From Thermococcus argininiproducens (GTDB lineage Archaea; Methanobacteriota_B; Thermococci; Thermococcales; Thermococcaceae), in contig NZ_CP080572.1 of NCBI RefSeq assembly GCF_023746595.1, positions 1,596,530-1,660,529 of the forward strand: a stretch of DNA of 64,000 nt, read 5' to 3'. A program made the translations under genes and the position numbers. Positions 27,889-38,091 of the stretch are shown one piece after another; positions within the stretch are counted from its first letter, which is position 1, and each line of letters begins with the position of its first letter. Below the pieces are notes generated by a model that ran no database searches, was not told the origin of the DNA, and worked only from the letters and a program-made list of their open reading frames with translations.

Positions 27889-29841
27889 ATGAAACAAGAA
27901 ATGAGCAGTGTCGACATAAAGTACATAGTAGAGGAGTTAAAAACTTTGGAAGGTGCTAGAGTCGATAAAATATACCAAGACAAAGATCAAGTTAGAATTA
28001 AGCTGCATATGACAGGAGAGGGGAGAAAAGACTTAATCATAGAGGCAGGTAAAAGGATTCATTTAACTACTTACATAAAAGAGGCTCCTCAGCACCCATC
28101 CTCATTCACGATGCTGCTCAGAAAATATTTAAGCGGGTCACGAATGGAAAAGATAGAACAACATGATTTTGATAGAATTGTAAAGCTAAAAATTGGCAAC
28201 TACACTTTAATTGCAGAACTTTTCAGGAAAGGGAATATAATATTGGTTGATGAAAACAACATGATAATATCTGCCATGAGGTATGAAGAGTTTAAAGACA
28301 GAGCAATAAAACCAAAACACGTGTATATGCTCCCGCCCGCAAGAGAGAATCCAGTTGACATTTCATGGGAAAGTTTTAGAGACCTTATTTCTTCTCAAGA
28401 TGTGGAGATAGTAAGAGCACTAGCAAGAAAACTCAATATGGGAGGACTATATGCAGAAGAAATTCTCCTACGAGCTGGAATAGAGAAAACAAAAAGAGCT
28501 AATACTCTCGATGAAGGTGAGCTTAAAGTTATATTTGAAAAAATGAAAGAGGTCTTCAATGCTCCTAAAAAGGCCAATATCATATATGAAAATGACACTC
28601 CTGTAGATGTCTTACCTATCGAGCTTAAATGGTATGGAAGTTATAAGAAAAAATTCTTCACTACCTTTAGTGAGGCTCTTGACGAATATTTCGGAAAGAT
28701 TCTTCTTGAGAGTGCAAAGATAGAGAGAACAAAGAAGCTTCAGAATAAGAAAGGACAGCTAGAAGCTACCCTTAGAAAACAAGAAGAGATGATAGAGGGA
28801 TTTAAGAGGCAAATACAAGAAAATCAAGAGATTGGAGACTTGATATATGCTAACTTCACCTTTATTGAAAATTTGCTGGAAGAACTTTCAAAGGCCGTAG
28901 AAAAACTTGGATGGAAAGAATTCAAAGAGAGAATAGAAAGTGGCAAAAAATCTGGGAACAAAATCGCCCAGATGATAAAAAACATCGACGCTAAAGAGAA
29001 GACAGTTACAATCGAACTTGATGGAAAAAAAGTAAAACTCTATTTAAATAAAAGTGTGGGAGAAAACGCAGAAATCTACTATGAAAAAGCCAAAAAAGCA
29101 AAACATAAACTTGAAGGGGCTCAAAAAGCCCATGAAGAAACACTAAGAAAAATCAAAGAGATAGAGAAGCTAATAGAGGAGGAAGAAAAGAAAGAATTAA
29201 GTGTGAGAAAAATTAAGAAGAGAAAGAAAAAGTGGTTTGAGAAGTTTAGGTGGTTCCTAAGCAGTGAGGGATTCCTAATAATAGCGGGAAAAGATGCCAC
29301 AACAAATGAAATCGTAGTTAAAAAATATATGAGTGAAAACGACCTCTATTGTCATGCTAACATTTATGGAGCCCCCCATGTGGTGATAAAAGATGGTAAA
29401 AAAGCTGGGGAAAAGAGTTTATTCGAAGCCTGTCAATTTGCTGTTTCAATGTCAAGGGCTTGGAAAGAGGGACTATACTCCGGAGATGCTTACTGGACAG
29501 AACCAAACCAAGTCACAAAAAAAGCCCCAAGTGGAGAGTATCTAGGAAAAGGAGCATTTATGGTGTATGGGAAAAGAAACTGGATGCATGGCTTACCTGT
29601 AAAGCTCGCTGTTGGAATGGTGCAATACGAGGAAGAGAAACTGCCCATGTGTGGACCAGTGGAGGCTGTAAAAGCCCATACTAACAAATACATTATCATC
29701 CGCCCAGGGAGAATTAAAAAGAGCGAATTTGCAAAAAGATTAGCAAAAATTCTAGAGAGATGGGGATACAAAGTCGATCTTGATGAGCTCATGCAAATCC
29801 TCCCCCCAGGCAATGGCGAAATTGTGGAGGTGATTGAATGA
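27889..29841 (+). CDS. NFACT-family protein (archaeal NEMF/Rqc2 homologue)
   Basis: A 650-residue ribosome-associated quality-control factor. NFACT-N (~1-180, MSSVDIKYIVEELKTLEGARV) is followed by a helix-hairpin-helix region and a long coiled coil (~280-440), a linker rich in Lys/Glu, and the NFACT-R domain (ENDLYCHANIYGAPHVVIK). Homologues bind peptidyl-tRNA-blocked large subunits and in bacteria/eukaryotes add C-terminal tails. The ATG follows CGGTGA. It is first in a three-gene unit. Confidence 0.9.
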   Translation: MKQEMSSVDIKYIVEELKTLEGARVDKIYQDKDQVRIKLHMTGEGRKDLIIEAGKRIHLTTYIKEAPQHPSSFTMLLRKYLSGSRMEKIEQHDFDRIVKLKIGNYTLIAELFRKGNIILVDENNMIISAMRYEEFKDRAIKPKHVYMLPPARENPVDISWESFRDLISSQDVEIVRALARKLNMGGLYAEEILLRAGIEKTKRANTLDEGELKVIFEKMKEVFNAPKKANIIYENDTPVDVLPIELKWYGSYKKKFFTTFSEALDEYFGKILLESAKIERTKKLQNKKGQLEATLRKQEEMIEGFKRQIQENQEIGDLIYANFTFIENLLEELSKAVEKLGWKEFKERIESGKKSGNKIAQMIKNIDAKEKTVTIELDGKKVKLYLNKSVGENAEIYYEKAKKAKHKLEGAQKAHEETLRKIKEIEKLIEEEEKKELSVRKIKKRKKKWFEKFRWFLSSEGFLIIAGKDATTNEIVVKKYMSENDLYCHANIYGAPHVVIKDGKKAGEKSLFEACQFAVSMSRAWKEGLYSGDAYWTEPNQVTKKAPSGEYLGKGAFMVYGKRNWMHGLPVKLAVGMVQYEEEKLPMCGPVEAVKAHTNKYIIIRPGRIKKSEFAKRLAKILERWGYKVDLDELMQILPPGNGEIVEVIE

Positions 29842-30278
29842 TAACACTCTATGCCATAGCCCAAAGGGAACTTGCAAAAGATCTACTCTTTGAAATAGAT
29901 GATGAGGTTGTTACCCTATCCGTTAAGGGTATTATGATAGCCAAAAGTGCCTCAAAAACATATAACTTCTCTTTTGTGGAAGTTACAGATAATGAGTTTG
30001 TTCTGGCAGTTCAAATGAAAGGATATGTGATTTACTTAGGACTTGAAAGTGACGAGATAATAGATGAAGATGCATATCCTGAACTAGTAAGAGCCTTAAT
30101 AAATCATCTCTTGCCTAGCCTCCATAACTTGGCTAGAGAAGCTGAAAAAAGATATCAAGGGAAGGCCGACTTGCTTTTGGATGACAATATGAGTGCAGAA
30201 ATGAAGGAGTTCTTCTATGAGTTACTTCTCAAACATCAACGGGGTTTACCCATTCACGAACAAGTCGATGTGGCATGA
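29838..30278 (+). CDS. hypothetical protein in the NFACT operon
   Basis: A 146-residue mixed alpha/beta acidic protein overlapping the NFACT stop by four bases (ATGA). It contains a beta-rich first half and helical second half (SAEMKEFFYELLLKHQRG). No motifs were recognised. The tight coupling suggests that it works with the ribosome-quality-control factor or its product. The next gene, a radical SAM enzyme, follows after 38 bases. Confidence 0.65.
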   Translation: MITLYAIAQRELAKDLLFEIDDEVVTLSVKGIMIAKSASKTYNFSFVEVTDNEFVLAVQMKGYVIYLGLESDEIIDEDAYPELVRALINHLLPSLHNLAREAEKRYQGKADLLLDDNMSAEMKEFFYELLLKHQRGLPIHEQVDVA

Positions 30279-30316
30279 GCAAAGGATTTTAAACCCTAGG
30301 AGTGAGGAGAATAGAT

Positions 30317-31399
30317 ATGAAAGAGACAAAATACCATTCATACGTTGTTGGCGAGCTTCCAGAAGGGTGTAAACTCTGTGTTAACGGCGCAAAACTAGTA
30401 TTATTTACCACCGGAATATGCCCTAGAGAATGTTTTTATTGTCCTCTTAGCCCCTGGAGAAGAGAAGACGTCAGCTATGCAAATGAACGACCAATAAAAA
30501 ATGTTAATGACATTATAGAAGAAGCTAAAATCCAAGAAGCGTTGGGAGCTGGTGTTACTGGAGGAGATCCGCTTTCAAGAATAGATAGAACTGTCAAATA
30601 CATTAGAACACTGAAAGAAAACTTTGGAAAGAGATTTCATATTCACTTATATACAACCGGTCTTCTTGCAACAAAAGAGAACTTAGAAAAACTCTACAAC
30701 GCTGGTCTTGACGAAATTCGGTTTCATCCAGATATCTTTAATCCAAACTCTAATATCTTTCAAAAAGAAATTGAAAACATAAAAGGTGCCTTTGACTTTG
30801 AATGGGATATTGGAGGAGAAGTTCCTGCGGTTCCAGGACAAGAGGAGAGAATAAAGTGGTATGCCGAATTTTTAGATAAGCAGGGAGCAAAATTCCTAAA
30901 CATAAATGAGCTTGAATTTAGTGAAACTAACCTCGACGCCCTGCTCTCGAGAGGACTTAGAACAGTAAGTGATGAGAGTTCTGCAATAAAAGGAAGTCTC
31001 AAATCTGGGCTGACGATTCTGGAATGGGGCGAAAAGAATACGTCTTTAAATTATCACCTCTGTACGGCCAAACTTAAGGATGCAATACAACTCAAAAACC
31101 GACTTAAAAGAATGGCAAAAAACGTCGCCAGGCCCTATATGGAAATAACTCAAGATGGGACACTTAAATTTGCAGTGGCTGAGTATGAGAATCTCATGGA
31201 GCTCTATGATCTTCTTGTAAATGATGCAAAGGTCCCAGAAGAATGGCTCTATCTAAATCTGAAAAAAAGAAGGATTGAAATGCCCATAGAAGTTGCAGAA
31301 GAACTTGTTGATGCTATAGAGGGTGATGTAAAGTTTTATGTCGTTGAAGAATACCCCACATGGGATAGAATTGAAGTCGAGAGAATTCCACTACTCTAA
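30317..31399 (+). CDS. radical SAM protein
   Basis: A 360-residue enzyme with a CPRECFYC motif (Cx3Cx2C) for the SAM-binding 4Fe-4S cluster, a GVTGGDPL loop that corresponds to the GGE motif, and a TIM-barrel core up to ~residue 230. The C-terminal ~120 residues form an additional domain of unknown role. The start is ATG 30317 behind GAGGAG. No substrate could be inferred. It lies in the NFACT operon, so a link with translation or RNA modification is conceivable. Confidence 0.8.
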   Translation: MKETKYHSYVVGELPEGCKLCVNGAKLVLFTTGICPRECFYCPLSPWRREDVSYANERPIKNVNDIIEEAKIQEALGAGVTGGDPLSRIDRTVKYIRTLKENFGKRFHIHLYTTGLLATKENLEKLYNAGLDEIRFHPDIFNPNSNIFQKEIENIKGAFDFEWDIGGEVPAVPGQEERIKWYAEFLDKQGAKFLNINELEFSETNLDALLSRGLRTVSDESSAIKGSLKSGLTILEWGEKNTSLNYHLCTAKLKDAIQLKNRLKRMAKNVARPYMEITQDGTLKFAVAEYENLMELYDLLVNDAKVPEEWLYLNLKKRRIEMPIEVAEELVDAIEGDVKFYVVEEYPTWDRIEVERIPLL

Positions 31400-31467
31400 T
31401 CTTTTCTCCTTTTGCTTTGCTCAAATAAAAAGAGCAAAAATTAGAAATTATGGAAAAATGAAAGATT

Positions 31468-34400
31468 TCATTCGATCTTCTCTATACCTATTTTTGCCTC
31501 AACTTCAGGCCACTCCACAGTGTAACCTTGTGGCTTCTCAAACTTAACCTCAATAGCCCTTGTTTCACCCCTTATGTAATCGAGCATTTCTATAAGGAGT
31601 CCCTTGTTTTCATCACTTGTCTCTATGTAAACCATTATCCTATCATTTACGTCTAGATCCAGTTGCTTTCTCATCTCCTGAATTCTCCTTACAAACTCTC
31701 TTGCCAAGCCTTCCATCATTAACTCCCTAGTGAGGACTTTGTCAATAAAGACTTTTCCGTGATCAAATTCTTCTCCTATTAAGAACTCTGGAAGCTCTTC
31801 TTCCACGATTATGTGTTCCCGCTCGATCGTAAACTCTTTCTCTCCTATTTCCACCTTAAGCTTTCCTTGCATAAGTCTTTCATAAAGTTCTTTGGCATTC
31901 TGCTCGTTTATCCACTTTGCAACTATCTTTGCATCCCCCTTGAAATGAGGTCCAAGTTTAGCAAAGTTAGGCTTTACTTTTATTCCCCTCTCAACTTTTG
32001 CCACTTTGACTTCCTTAGCATTCAATTGATCCCTTAGAAGCCGGTTGAGTCTTTCTACAGCTTTCTTAGTTATTTCATCTTCAGTTTCTATTATTACTTG
32101 TTTCACAGGGTAACGAAGTTTTATTCTAGCTTTTTGTCTTGCTGCTGAGCCAGATTCCACTATCTTTCTAACTATTTCCATCTCTTTTTCAAGTTCTCTG
32201 TCCACCCAGTTTTCATCTTTTTTCGGCCAATCCTCTAGATGCACACTTTCTTTATTGCTAAATGGTCTTATTAGGTTTTGATAAATTTCTTCAGCTATAT
32301 ATGGTGTAAATGGCGCCATTAACCTGAGCAAGACATCAAATACCTTCCAAAGAGTCCAGTAAGCAGCTAATTTATCCGGATCGTCTCTTTCAACCCACAG
32401 TCTTTTTCTTATGAGTCTAACGTACCATCTACTGAGATCCTCTATAACGAAGTTCTCTATGCCTCTAGTCGCTCTTGTTAGATAGAAACTCTCTAGACCA
32501 TCTTCCACAGTGCTGATTAGGGTATTAACTCTCGAAAGTATCCACTTGTCTTCCTCTCTAAATGGAAGCTCCTCGGGATTAAGTTTGGTAGGATCAAAGT
32601 TATCCAGGCTCATATATGTCGAGGTCAGTATGTAGACGTTCCATAGTATGTTGAGCATTCTCTTAACTTGAGCCAAACCTTTCCAGCTGAATCTAAGATT
32701 CTCCCATGGAGTAGTTGCCCAAAGCATATAGAATCTAAACGGGTCTCTACCTTCTTTTTGAATAACTTCTTCTGGCCTTATTATATTCCCAAGGCTCTTG
32801 CTCATCTTGTCTCCTTTTTCATCTAATACATAGCCATGCATTGCTACTTTTCTGTAAGGAACTGTGTCAAAAGCCACAACTGAAGCAGCTTGCTGGGAGT
32901 AGAACCACTTTGTAACCTGATCTTCTCCTTCTACAATGAAGTCTGCTGGCCAGAGCCTCTCAAATAGATCTTTTTTCCTTGGGTAGTCTAAAGACGCCCA
33001 ACTTGCTATTCCACTATCAAACCATACATCGAGCACATCTTTGACACGTTTCATTTCTTTGTCGTTTACTTTTATAACAAAGGCATCAACGTATGGTCTG
33101 TGAAGATCCTCTGGCCCGAGTTTTTCTTCTATGACTCTAAGCTTTTCGTCATAACTCTCTGGAAGTTCTATCCTCTCACCATTAACTTCAATGGCTACTG
33201 AAAGCTCAACAAGTTCTTTAAAGCTACCTACTATGTAGATCTCTCCATCTTCACTACTCCATATTGGGAGAGGTATTCCCCAATATCTTTGCCTTGAGAT
33301 ACACCAATCACCTGAGTTCATGACACCATTGTCGTACCTTATCTTCACCCAATCGGGATACCAAGTGACGTTTTTGTCGTTCTCTTCTATTATTTTGTCC
33401 TTAACCTTGCTTATCTTGAGAAACCATTGGTCAGTGGCCCTGAATATCAAAGGTGTCTTACAGCGCCAACAGTGTGGATATTTGTGCTCTACAGTACCTG
33501 CCTTGAGAAGGAGGCCCTTTTCTCTTAAGTACTCTATTATCTCAGGGTCCGCATCTTTGACGAATTTACCTTTCCATTTGCCTTCGAAGTACCTTCCTTC
33601 ATCATCAAGCGGGGAGTATATTGGTAGCCCATATTGTTTTCCTATTTCAAAGTCCTCTTCACCATGCCCTGGGGCCGTGTGAACCAAGCCAGTACCCTCT
33701 CCAAGAGTCACGTGTTCACCTAAGATTACACAATGCGCCCATTCATATTTTTCTCTGAATTCCTTCTGTCTTGGATATTCTTCTAGGAAGGGATGAACAT
33801 AACGAAGTCCCTCAAGATCTATGCCTTTGTACTCCTCAACCACTTCTCCTTTTATTCCAACCTCTTCTAGAACTTTATCCACGAGGGCTTTTGCTATTAT
33901 CCAGTATTCCTCTCTATCCCCAAGATTTGCCCTTATTTTTACATAGTCATACTCAGGATGAACCGTAACGGCCAAGTTGGCTGGAAGAGTCCATGGCGTA
34001 GTTGTCCATATCAAAACATATTCACTCTCTCTTCCCTCTACTGGGAACTTTACATAGATACTAGGATCTTCTCTTATTTTGTACTCCCCTCTTACTTCAT
34101 GCTCTGCTAAAGCCGTTTCACATCTAGGACACCAGTGAAGAACCCTCTGGTCTTTTTCGAGAAGCCCTTTTTCCCATGCTCTCTTCAAAGTAAACCATGC
34201 GGATTCTATATACTCATTTTTGATTGTCATGTATGGATTATCCCAATCCATCCAAACGCCAAGCATTTTAAACTGCTCGGTCATGATTTTAAGATTAGTG
34301 AGAGCAAATTCTCTACACTTATTTATGAAGTTCTCAACTCCAACTTTTTCCTCTATATCTTTTTTGTAGCTTAATCCAAGAGCTTGTTCCACTTTAACCT

Positions 34401-34680
34401 CTATTGGAAGACCATGCATATCAAAACCTGGTTGTCTTCTCACATTGTAACCCTGCATGGTTCTAAAACGTATCACCATATCTTTGATTATCTTGTTCCA
34501 AGCAGTACCCAGGTGTATAGCCCCGCTTACATATGGGGGACCATCAAGGAAATAATACTCTGAACCGCTTTCTCTGGCCTTTTTCACTTTGTTATAGATG
34601 TCATTCTCTTCCCAAAACTTTTCTATTTTCCCTTCTAAGAGCTGTGGATTATACTCTTTCATCTCTGGCTCCTTTATCAT
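31468..34680 (-). CDS. ileS: isoleucyl-tRNA synthetase
   Basis: A 1070-residue class I synthetase. The HIGH-like motif is GAIHLGTAW near residue 55, KMSKSLGN is near 600, the CP1 editing domain sits between, and a C-terminal extended anticodon-binding part is present. The length matches archaeal/eukaryal-type IleRS. GGAGGT lies seven bases before ATG 34680; an ATG six codons on (34662) also has a GGAG and is an alternative. It is monocistronic, convergent with the radical SAM gene, with a small TTTGCTC/GAGCAAA hairpin (31416-31438) between them. Confidence 0.96.
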   Translation of the reverse strand: MIKEPEMKEYNPQLLEGKIEKFWEENDIYNKVKKARESGSEYYFLDGPPYVSGAIHLGTAWNKIIKDMVIRFRTMQGYNVRRQPGFDMHGLPIEVKVEQALGLSYKKDIEEKVGVENFINKCREFALTNLKIMTEQFKMLGVWMDWDNPYMTIKNEYIESAWFTLKRAWEKGLLEKDQRVLHWCPRCETALAEHEVRGEYKIREDPSIYVKFPVEGRESEYVLIWTTTPWTLPANLAVTVHPEYDYVKIRANLGDREEYWIIAKALVDKVLEEVGIKGEVVEEYKGIDLEGLRYVHPFLEEYPRQKEFREKYEWAHCVILGEHVTLGEGTGLVHTAPGHGEEDFEIGKQYGLPIYSPLDDEGRYFEGKWKGKFVKDADPEIIEYLREKGLLLKAGTVEHKYPHCWRCKTPLIFRATDQWFLKISKVKDKIIEENDKNVTWYPDWVKIRYDNGVMNSGDWCISRQRYWGIPLPIWSSEDGEIYIVGSFKELVELSVAIEVNGERIELPESYDEKLRVIEEKLGPEDLHRPYVDAFVIKVNDKEMKRVKDVLDVWFDSGIASWASLDYPRKKDLFERLWPADFIVEGEDQVTKWFYSQQAASVVAFDTVPYRKVAMHGYVLDEKGDKMSKSLGNIIRPEEVIQKEGRDPFRFYMLWATTPWENLRFSWKGLAQVKRMLNILWNVYILTSTYMSLDNFDPTKLNPEELPFREEDKWILSRVNTLISTVEDGLESFYLTRATRGIENFVIEDLSRWYVRLIRKRLWVERDDPDKLAAYWTLWKVFDVLLRLMAPFTPYIAEEIYQNLIRPFSNKESVHLEDWPKKDENWVDRELEKEMEIVRKIVESGSAARQKARIKLRYPVKQVIIETEDEITKKAVERLNRLLRDQLNAKEVKVAKVERGIKVKPNFAKLGPHFKGDAKIVAKWINEQNAKELYERLMQGKLKVEIGEKEFTIEREHIIVEEELPEFLIGEEFDHGKVFIDKVLTRELMMEGLAREFVRRIQEMRKQLDLDVNDRIMVYIETSDENKGLLIEMLDYIRGETRAIEVKFEKPQGYTVEWPEVEAKIGIEKIE

Positions 34681-34964
34681 GTCAAAAACCTCCTAAGATT
34701 TATAGAACAGACTAGGTTAACAGAATAGCCCAATGAATCACGGGCAAAATGCAAAGTGAAGGATAAAACACTCCCCCCTCATGGGCATCGGTCAAAATTG
34801 TTGAGTTCTCTTTATAAATCTTTTGCTGCTAATATATCAACTCATGCTGCTCATCCTTCTCCAACAGGGGAAGTTTTTCAAATGATAACATGTAGAGATA
34901 CCCTTATAAACAATCTATGCTCTATTGAGATACATATCTACACATTAATACCTTGGTGAAAAGG

Positions 34965-36155
34965 ATGATTGAACTTATTTACCTATTGCTCTCCTTTGGA
35001 GTTGTTATAGGATTTATTAGGCTAAAAATAAATATAGGTTTATCAATATTTCTAGGGTCTTTATTGTTAGGCACTTTTTTTGGTCTAAACCCAGGGGATC
35101 TTCTAGATGCTCTATACACATCTTCAACCGAGTGGACAAGCCTAAGATTAATCCTTATAATTATCTCAATAATGGCCTTAACAAGTGTTTTCTCCCAAAT
35201 TGGATATTTAAAAATGATGGAAAAAGCTGCAAAATGCCTATTTCCCAGTGAAAAATACTCCCTTGCTGCACTTCCAGCCCTAATAGGACTAATGCCAATG
35301 CCCGCCGGTGCGTTAGTCTCTGCTCCTATGATAGAAACAGTTGCAAACAAACTTAATCTACCTCCCGAGAAGAAGACACTCGTGAACTATTGGTTCCGGC
35401 ATGTATGGGAACATTCTTGGCCCATGTATCAAGCAATAATCATTACCTCAGCTATTTTAGGCATAACTGTCAGAGAATTCAGCGTCAAAATGTTCCCTCT
35501 GAGTATGATAATGATATTAATCGGGTACTTATTTTTCTTAAAACCCATAACGGCAGGAAAAGATGAAAAAGGAAATAAAAAAGAAGGCCTAAGACTTTTC
35601 CTCAAGAGCACATACCCTATCCTTGTAATAATTATAGTATCAATCGTTTTAGGCTATGATATTGTATATGGTGCCTTTATTGGATTTCTTTCTGCTTTGA
35701 TCCCACATTTTAAGCAGGTAAGCAAAAAAGAAATTGCAAGGTATGCATTCCAACCAAAAATACTCTTTCTCCTAATTTCTGTCATGTATTTCAATAAAAT
35801 CCTCGAGATTACCGGAGCTGTTGAAACTCTTCCTAAGGTAATTTTGGAATTAAATCTCCCAATTACTCTTGTCATAATATTAACACCATTTTTAGTTGGT
35901 CTGATGACTGGAATAAGCTTTGCTTATGTTGGAATGACATTCCCCTTATTACTCCCCTTTTTAACCGGATTTGACAAAATAGCTATTGCATACTTAAGCG
36001 GTTATATGGGAATGCTTTTTAGCCCTGTACATCTCTGTCTGGTTTTCTCTTCGGAGTATTATCAAGCAGAACTAGGTAAAGTCTACAAAAGAATGTTAAT
36101 ACCTGGCCTACTTCTTTTTGTCACCGGCATTATATACATCTATTTTTTCCTCTAG
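34965..36155 (+). CDS. DUF401-type membrane protein
   Basis: A 396-residue polytopic membrane protein with about 10 hydrophobic helices. It has the DUF401 look: a conserved LIGLMPMPAGALVSAPMIE motif near the middle of the first half, then NYWFRHVWEHSWPMYQ. It resembles anion/small-molecule permeases, but no substrate is known. The start is ATG 34965 after GGTGAAAAGG, with a TATA-like cccttataaac near 34900. No operon partner. Confidence 0.75.
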   Translation: MIELIYLLLSFGVVIGFIRLKINIGLSIFLGSLLLGTFFGLNPGDLLDALYTSSTEWTSLRLILIIISIMALTSVFSQIGYLKMMEKAAKCLFPSEKYSLAALPALIGLMPMPAGALVSAPMIETVANKLNLPPEKKTLVNYWFRHVWEHSWPMYQAIIITSAILGITVREFSVKMFPLSMIMILIGYLFFLKPITAGKDEKGNKKEGLRLFLKSTYPILVIIIVSIVLGYDIVYGAFIGFLSALIPHFKQVSKKEIARYAFQPKILFLLISVMYFNKILEITGAVETLPKVILELNLPITLVIILTPFLVGLMTGISFAYVGMTFPLLLPFLTGFDKIAIAYLSGYMGMLFSPVHLCLVFSSEYYQAELGKVYKRMLIPGLLLFVTGIIYIYFFL

Positions 36156-36371
36156 GAATCAACCACTATTCCTGATGATCTCTATTGAAATCAATATAAA
36201 CATCTCCTAAGCTAGGTTTTCTTTTGTAGACTTTAATTTTACTTCTTTAGACAATCAATCAAAGAGTAATCCTCTAATCAAAAAAAGAGTAAGATTCCCA
36301 AATAATAAGATCTATGATATAGTCAAAAGTGTTATATAAGAGAATGTCCTAATATAAAGCTAGGGAAAGAC

Positions 36372-37427
36372 ATGAATCCCACATTACTACTCCTCGGTCA
36401 ATCCTTTAGCCTAGCGGCAAAATTGACTGGGTTTGTTTTTCTAGCTTATGTATACTGGAAGTATCAACGAAAACCTGCCTTATTTTGGTCTATATCTTGG
36501 TTAAGTGCTGCTTTTTCAATAATATCTGATATAACTGAGAATTTATATATTTTAACACTTTCTGAGGCATTCTGGGCAGCTTTTCTATTTCATGGAGTTG
36601 CCGTGCTTTTGGAGGAAGAGAAATTCTCATCAAAGCACATTAAAGTTTTCTCAGTAGCTCCAGTCGTGATTGCGACCTATGGTATCATTCTCGGACTCTT
36701 AGAATATTCATCTGACTGGTTCGTAATTTTAGGTCTTCCATACGCCAGTTCTGCTCTGTTTATGGTATTATCAGGATTTTTAATGCTCTCTATAAGAAGA
36801 ACTTACAATCATAGAGCCCTCTACTTAGGGAGTATACTGGTAATTAATGGAATTCATGAAATGGATTATCCAATTTTAAGACTTGTTGACTGGTTTGCTC
36901 CAATAGGATTCACCTTGGGGGCTATTTTCGCTATATTGTCCGTCTATATAATGATAAACTTTGCATTTACAGAAGAATTCATAAAAATTGAAAAACCCCC
37001 AAGAGAAATACCCCTAAAGCCAAGATTAATGATTATTCCACCTTCAGAATATCCAAAGATAAAAGAAGAATTAAAAGACATACCTGTACTTGCCTTTGTA
37101 AGGGATCTCGATACTCCCAAAACCTGGAGAAAGTTTTTTGTGTCTGCTGCAGTAGAGCATGGATCCATCTTCCCAACGGACCTACCAAAAATCACTGAAA
37201 TAACAATAAGATACTTCAGAGAAGCACGAGAAAAGAACTTTGAAGGAGTTGCACTTATTGATTGTCCTGAATATTTGAGAACATATAATGGGTTTGATGC
37301 CATTGTGAAGTTCTTAGCATCCCTAAAAGATTACACCCTTTTGTACCAAGCCGTCCTTATCTTGGTAATAGACGAAAAAGCTTGGGATGAGAGAGAATTA
37401 ACTCTGTTGAAGAGACTTTTGACCTAA
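36372..37427 (+). CDS. membrane protein with C-terminal DUF835-like domain
   Basis: A 351-residue protein. The first ~200 residues have about seven transmembrane helices (AKLTGFVFLAYVYWKYQRKP to LSVYIMINFAF), resembling a membrane sensor; the last ~130 residues match DUF835 by the segment DCPEYLRTYNGFDAIVKFLA. DUF835 proteins are common in Thermococcales and of unknown function. A TATA-like gttatataag lies at 36329-36340. It may signal membrane state to a partner; no such partner is evident. Confidence 0.7.
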   Translation: MNPTLLLLGQSFSLAAKLTGFVFLAYVYWKYQRKPALFWSISWLSAAFSIISDITENLYILTLSEAFWAAFLFHGVAVLLEEEKFSSKHIKVFSVAPVVIATYGIILGLLEYSSDWFVILGLPYASSALFMVLSGFLMLSIRRTYNHRALYLGSILVINGIHEMDYPILRLVDWFAPIGFTLGAIFAILSVYIMINFAFTEEFIKIEKPPREIPLKPRLMIIPPSEYPKIKEELKDIPVLAFVRDLDTPKTWRKFFVSAAVEHGSIFPTDLPKITEITIRYFREAREKNFEGVALIDCPEYLRTYNGFDAIVKFLASLKDYTLLYQAVLILVIDEKAWDERELTLLKRLLT

Positions 37428-37476
37428 GTGCAAAAGTTTATAACCTCACTAGCTCTTTATCTGAAAAGGTGAGAAA

Positions 37477-38091
37477 ATGAGCATTGAAAACACCATAGCA
37501 AAATTAGCCTCAATTGGAGCTGATCTAAGCACAAGAAATGCAATCAGAATAGCCCTCTCATTAATAAGTGAAGATGAGGAACTTACAGATCAAATATATG
37601 TCGAGATAAAAAATAAAGCTCATAAAGAAGAGTTCATAAAAGTTCCGGTAGAAGAAAGGGCAATTTTTATTCCCCAGTGCCTAAGGAATGTGAAAGAATG
37701 TCCTGCAGAATTTGGAGAATATGGGTGGGAATGTACAAAATGCGGAAAATGCCCAATAGGAGAAATTATAGAACATGCTGAAAAAATTGGGTACAAACAC
37801 ATATATATCGTACCAGGTGGTAGCTTAGTTAAAAAGGTCTTAAAAGAAAAAGTACCGAGAGGAGAAATAAAAGCTGCATTGGGTATAGCATGTTGGCCTG
37901 AACTTGCTGAAGCTAATGAAAAGTTATCCATATTAAAAATTCCACTTCAAGCAGTTCCCCTCCTGCGAGCAGGATGTATAAACACACTAGTAGATGTAGA
38001 GCGAGTAAAAGAAGCCATGGAAATTGGACTTACGAAAAAGGACAAGGCCAAACTACCATCTTCAGATCCAAATCCAGCTCCAGTACCGTAG
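37477..38091 (+). CDS. DUF116-type protein with cysteine cluster
   Basis: A 204-residue cytosolic protein with the conserved FIPQCLRNVKECPAEFGEYG segment and CTKCGKCPIG, then an IPGGS-like loop (IVPGGSLVKK) and IACWPELAEA. The cysteines could hold an Fe-S cluster. DUF116 genes often lie beside radical SAM or lipoate/biotin-like genes in archaea and bacteria; here only EamA and a DUF835 protein are adjacent. Function unknown. GGTGAG precedes the ATG. It abuts the convergent EamA gene stop to stop. Confidence 0.75.
   Translation: MSIENTIAKLASIGADLSTRNAIRIALSLISEDEELTDQIYVEIKNKAHKEEFIKVPVEERAIFIPQCLRNVKECPAEFGEYGWECTKCGKCPIGEIIEHAEKIGYKHIYIVPGGSLVKKVLKEKVPRGEIKAALGIACWPELAEANEKLSILKIPLQAVPLLRAGCINTLVDVERVKEAMEIGLTKKDKAKLPSSDPNPAPVP

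Noticed and set aside
34756-34959. Plus-strand 67-codon frame upstream of the DUF401 gene
   Set aside because: It contains a TATA-like element of the next gene, lacks a ribosome-binding site and shows no protein-like pattern. The 34681-34964 gap otherwise holds only promoter-like AT-rich sequence and a short GCCC/GGGC repeat.
36166-36240. Minus-strand stretch reading KVYKRKPSLGDVYIDFNRD before a stop
   Set aside because: About 22 codons look coding-like, perhaps a gene tail, but no family or upstream part could be found; chance cannot be excluded. The rest of 36156-36371 shows only AT-rich promoter sequence.
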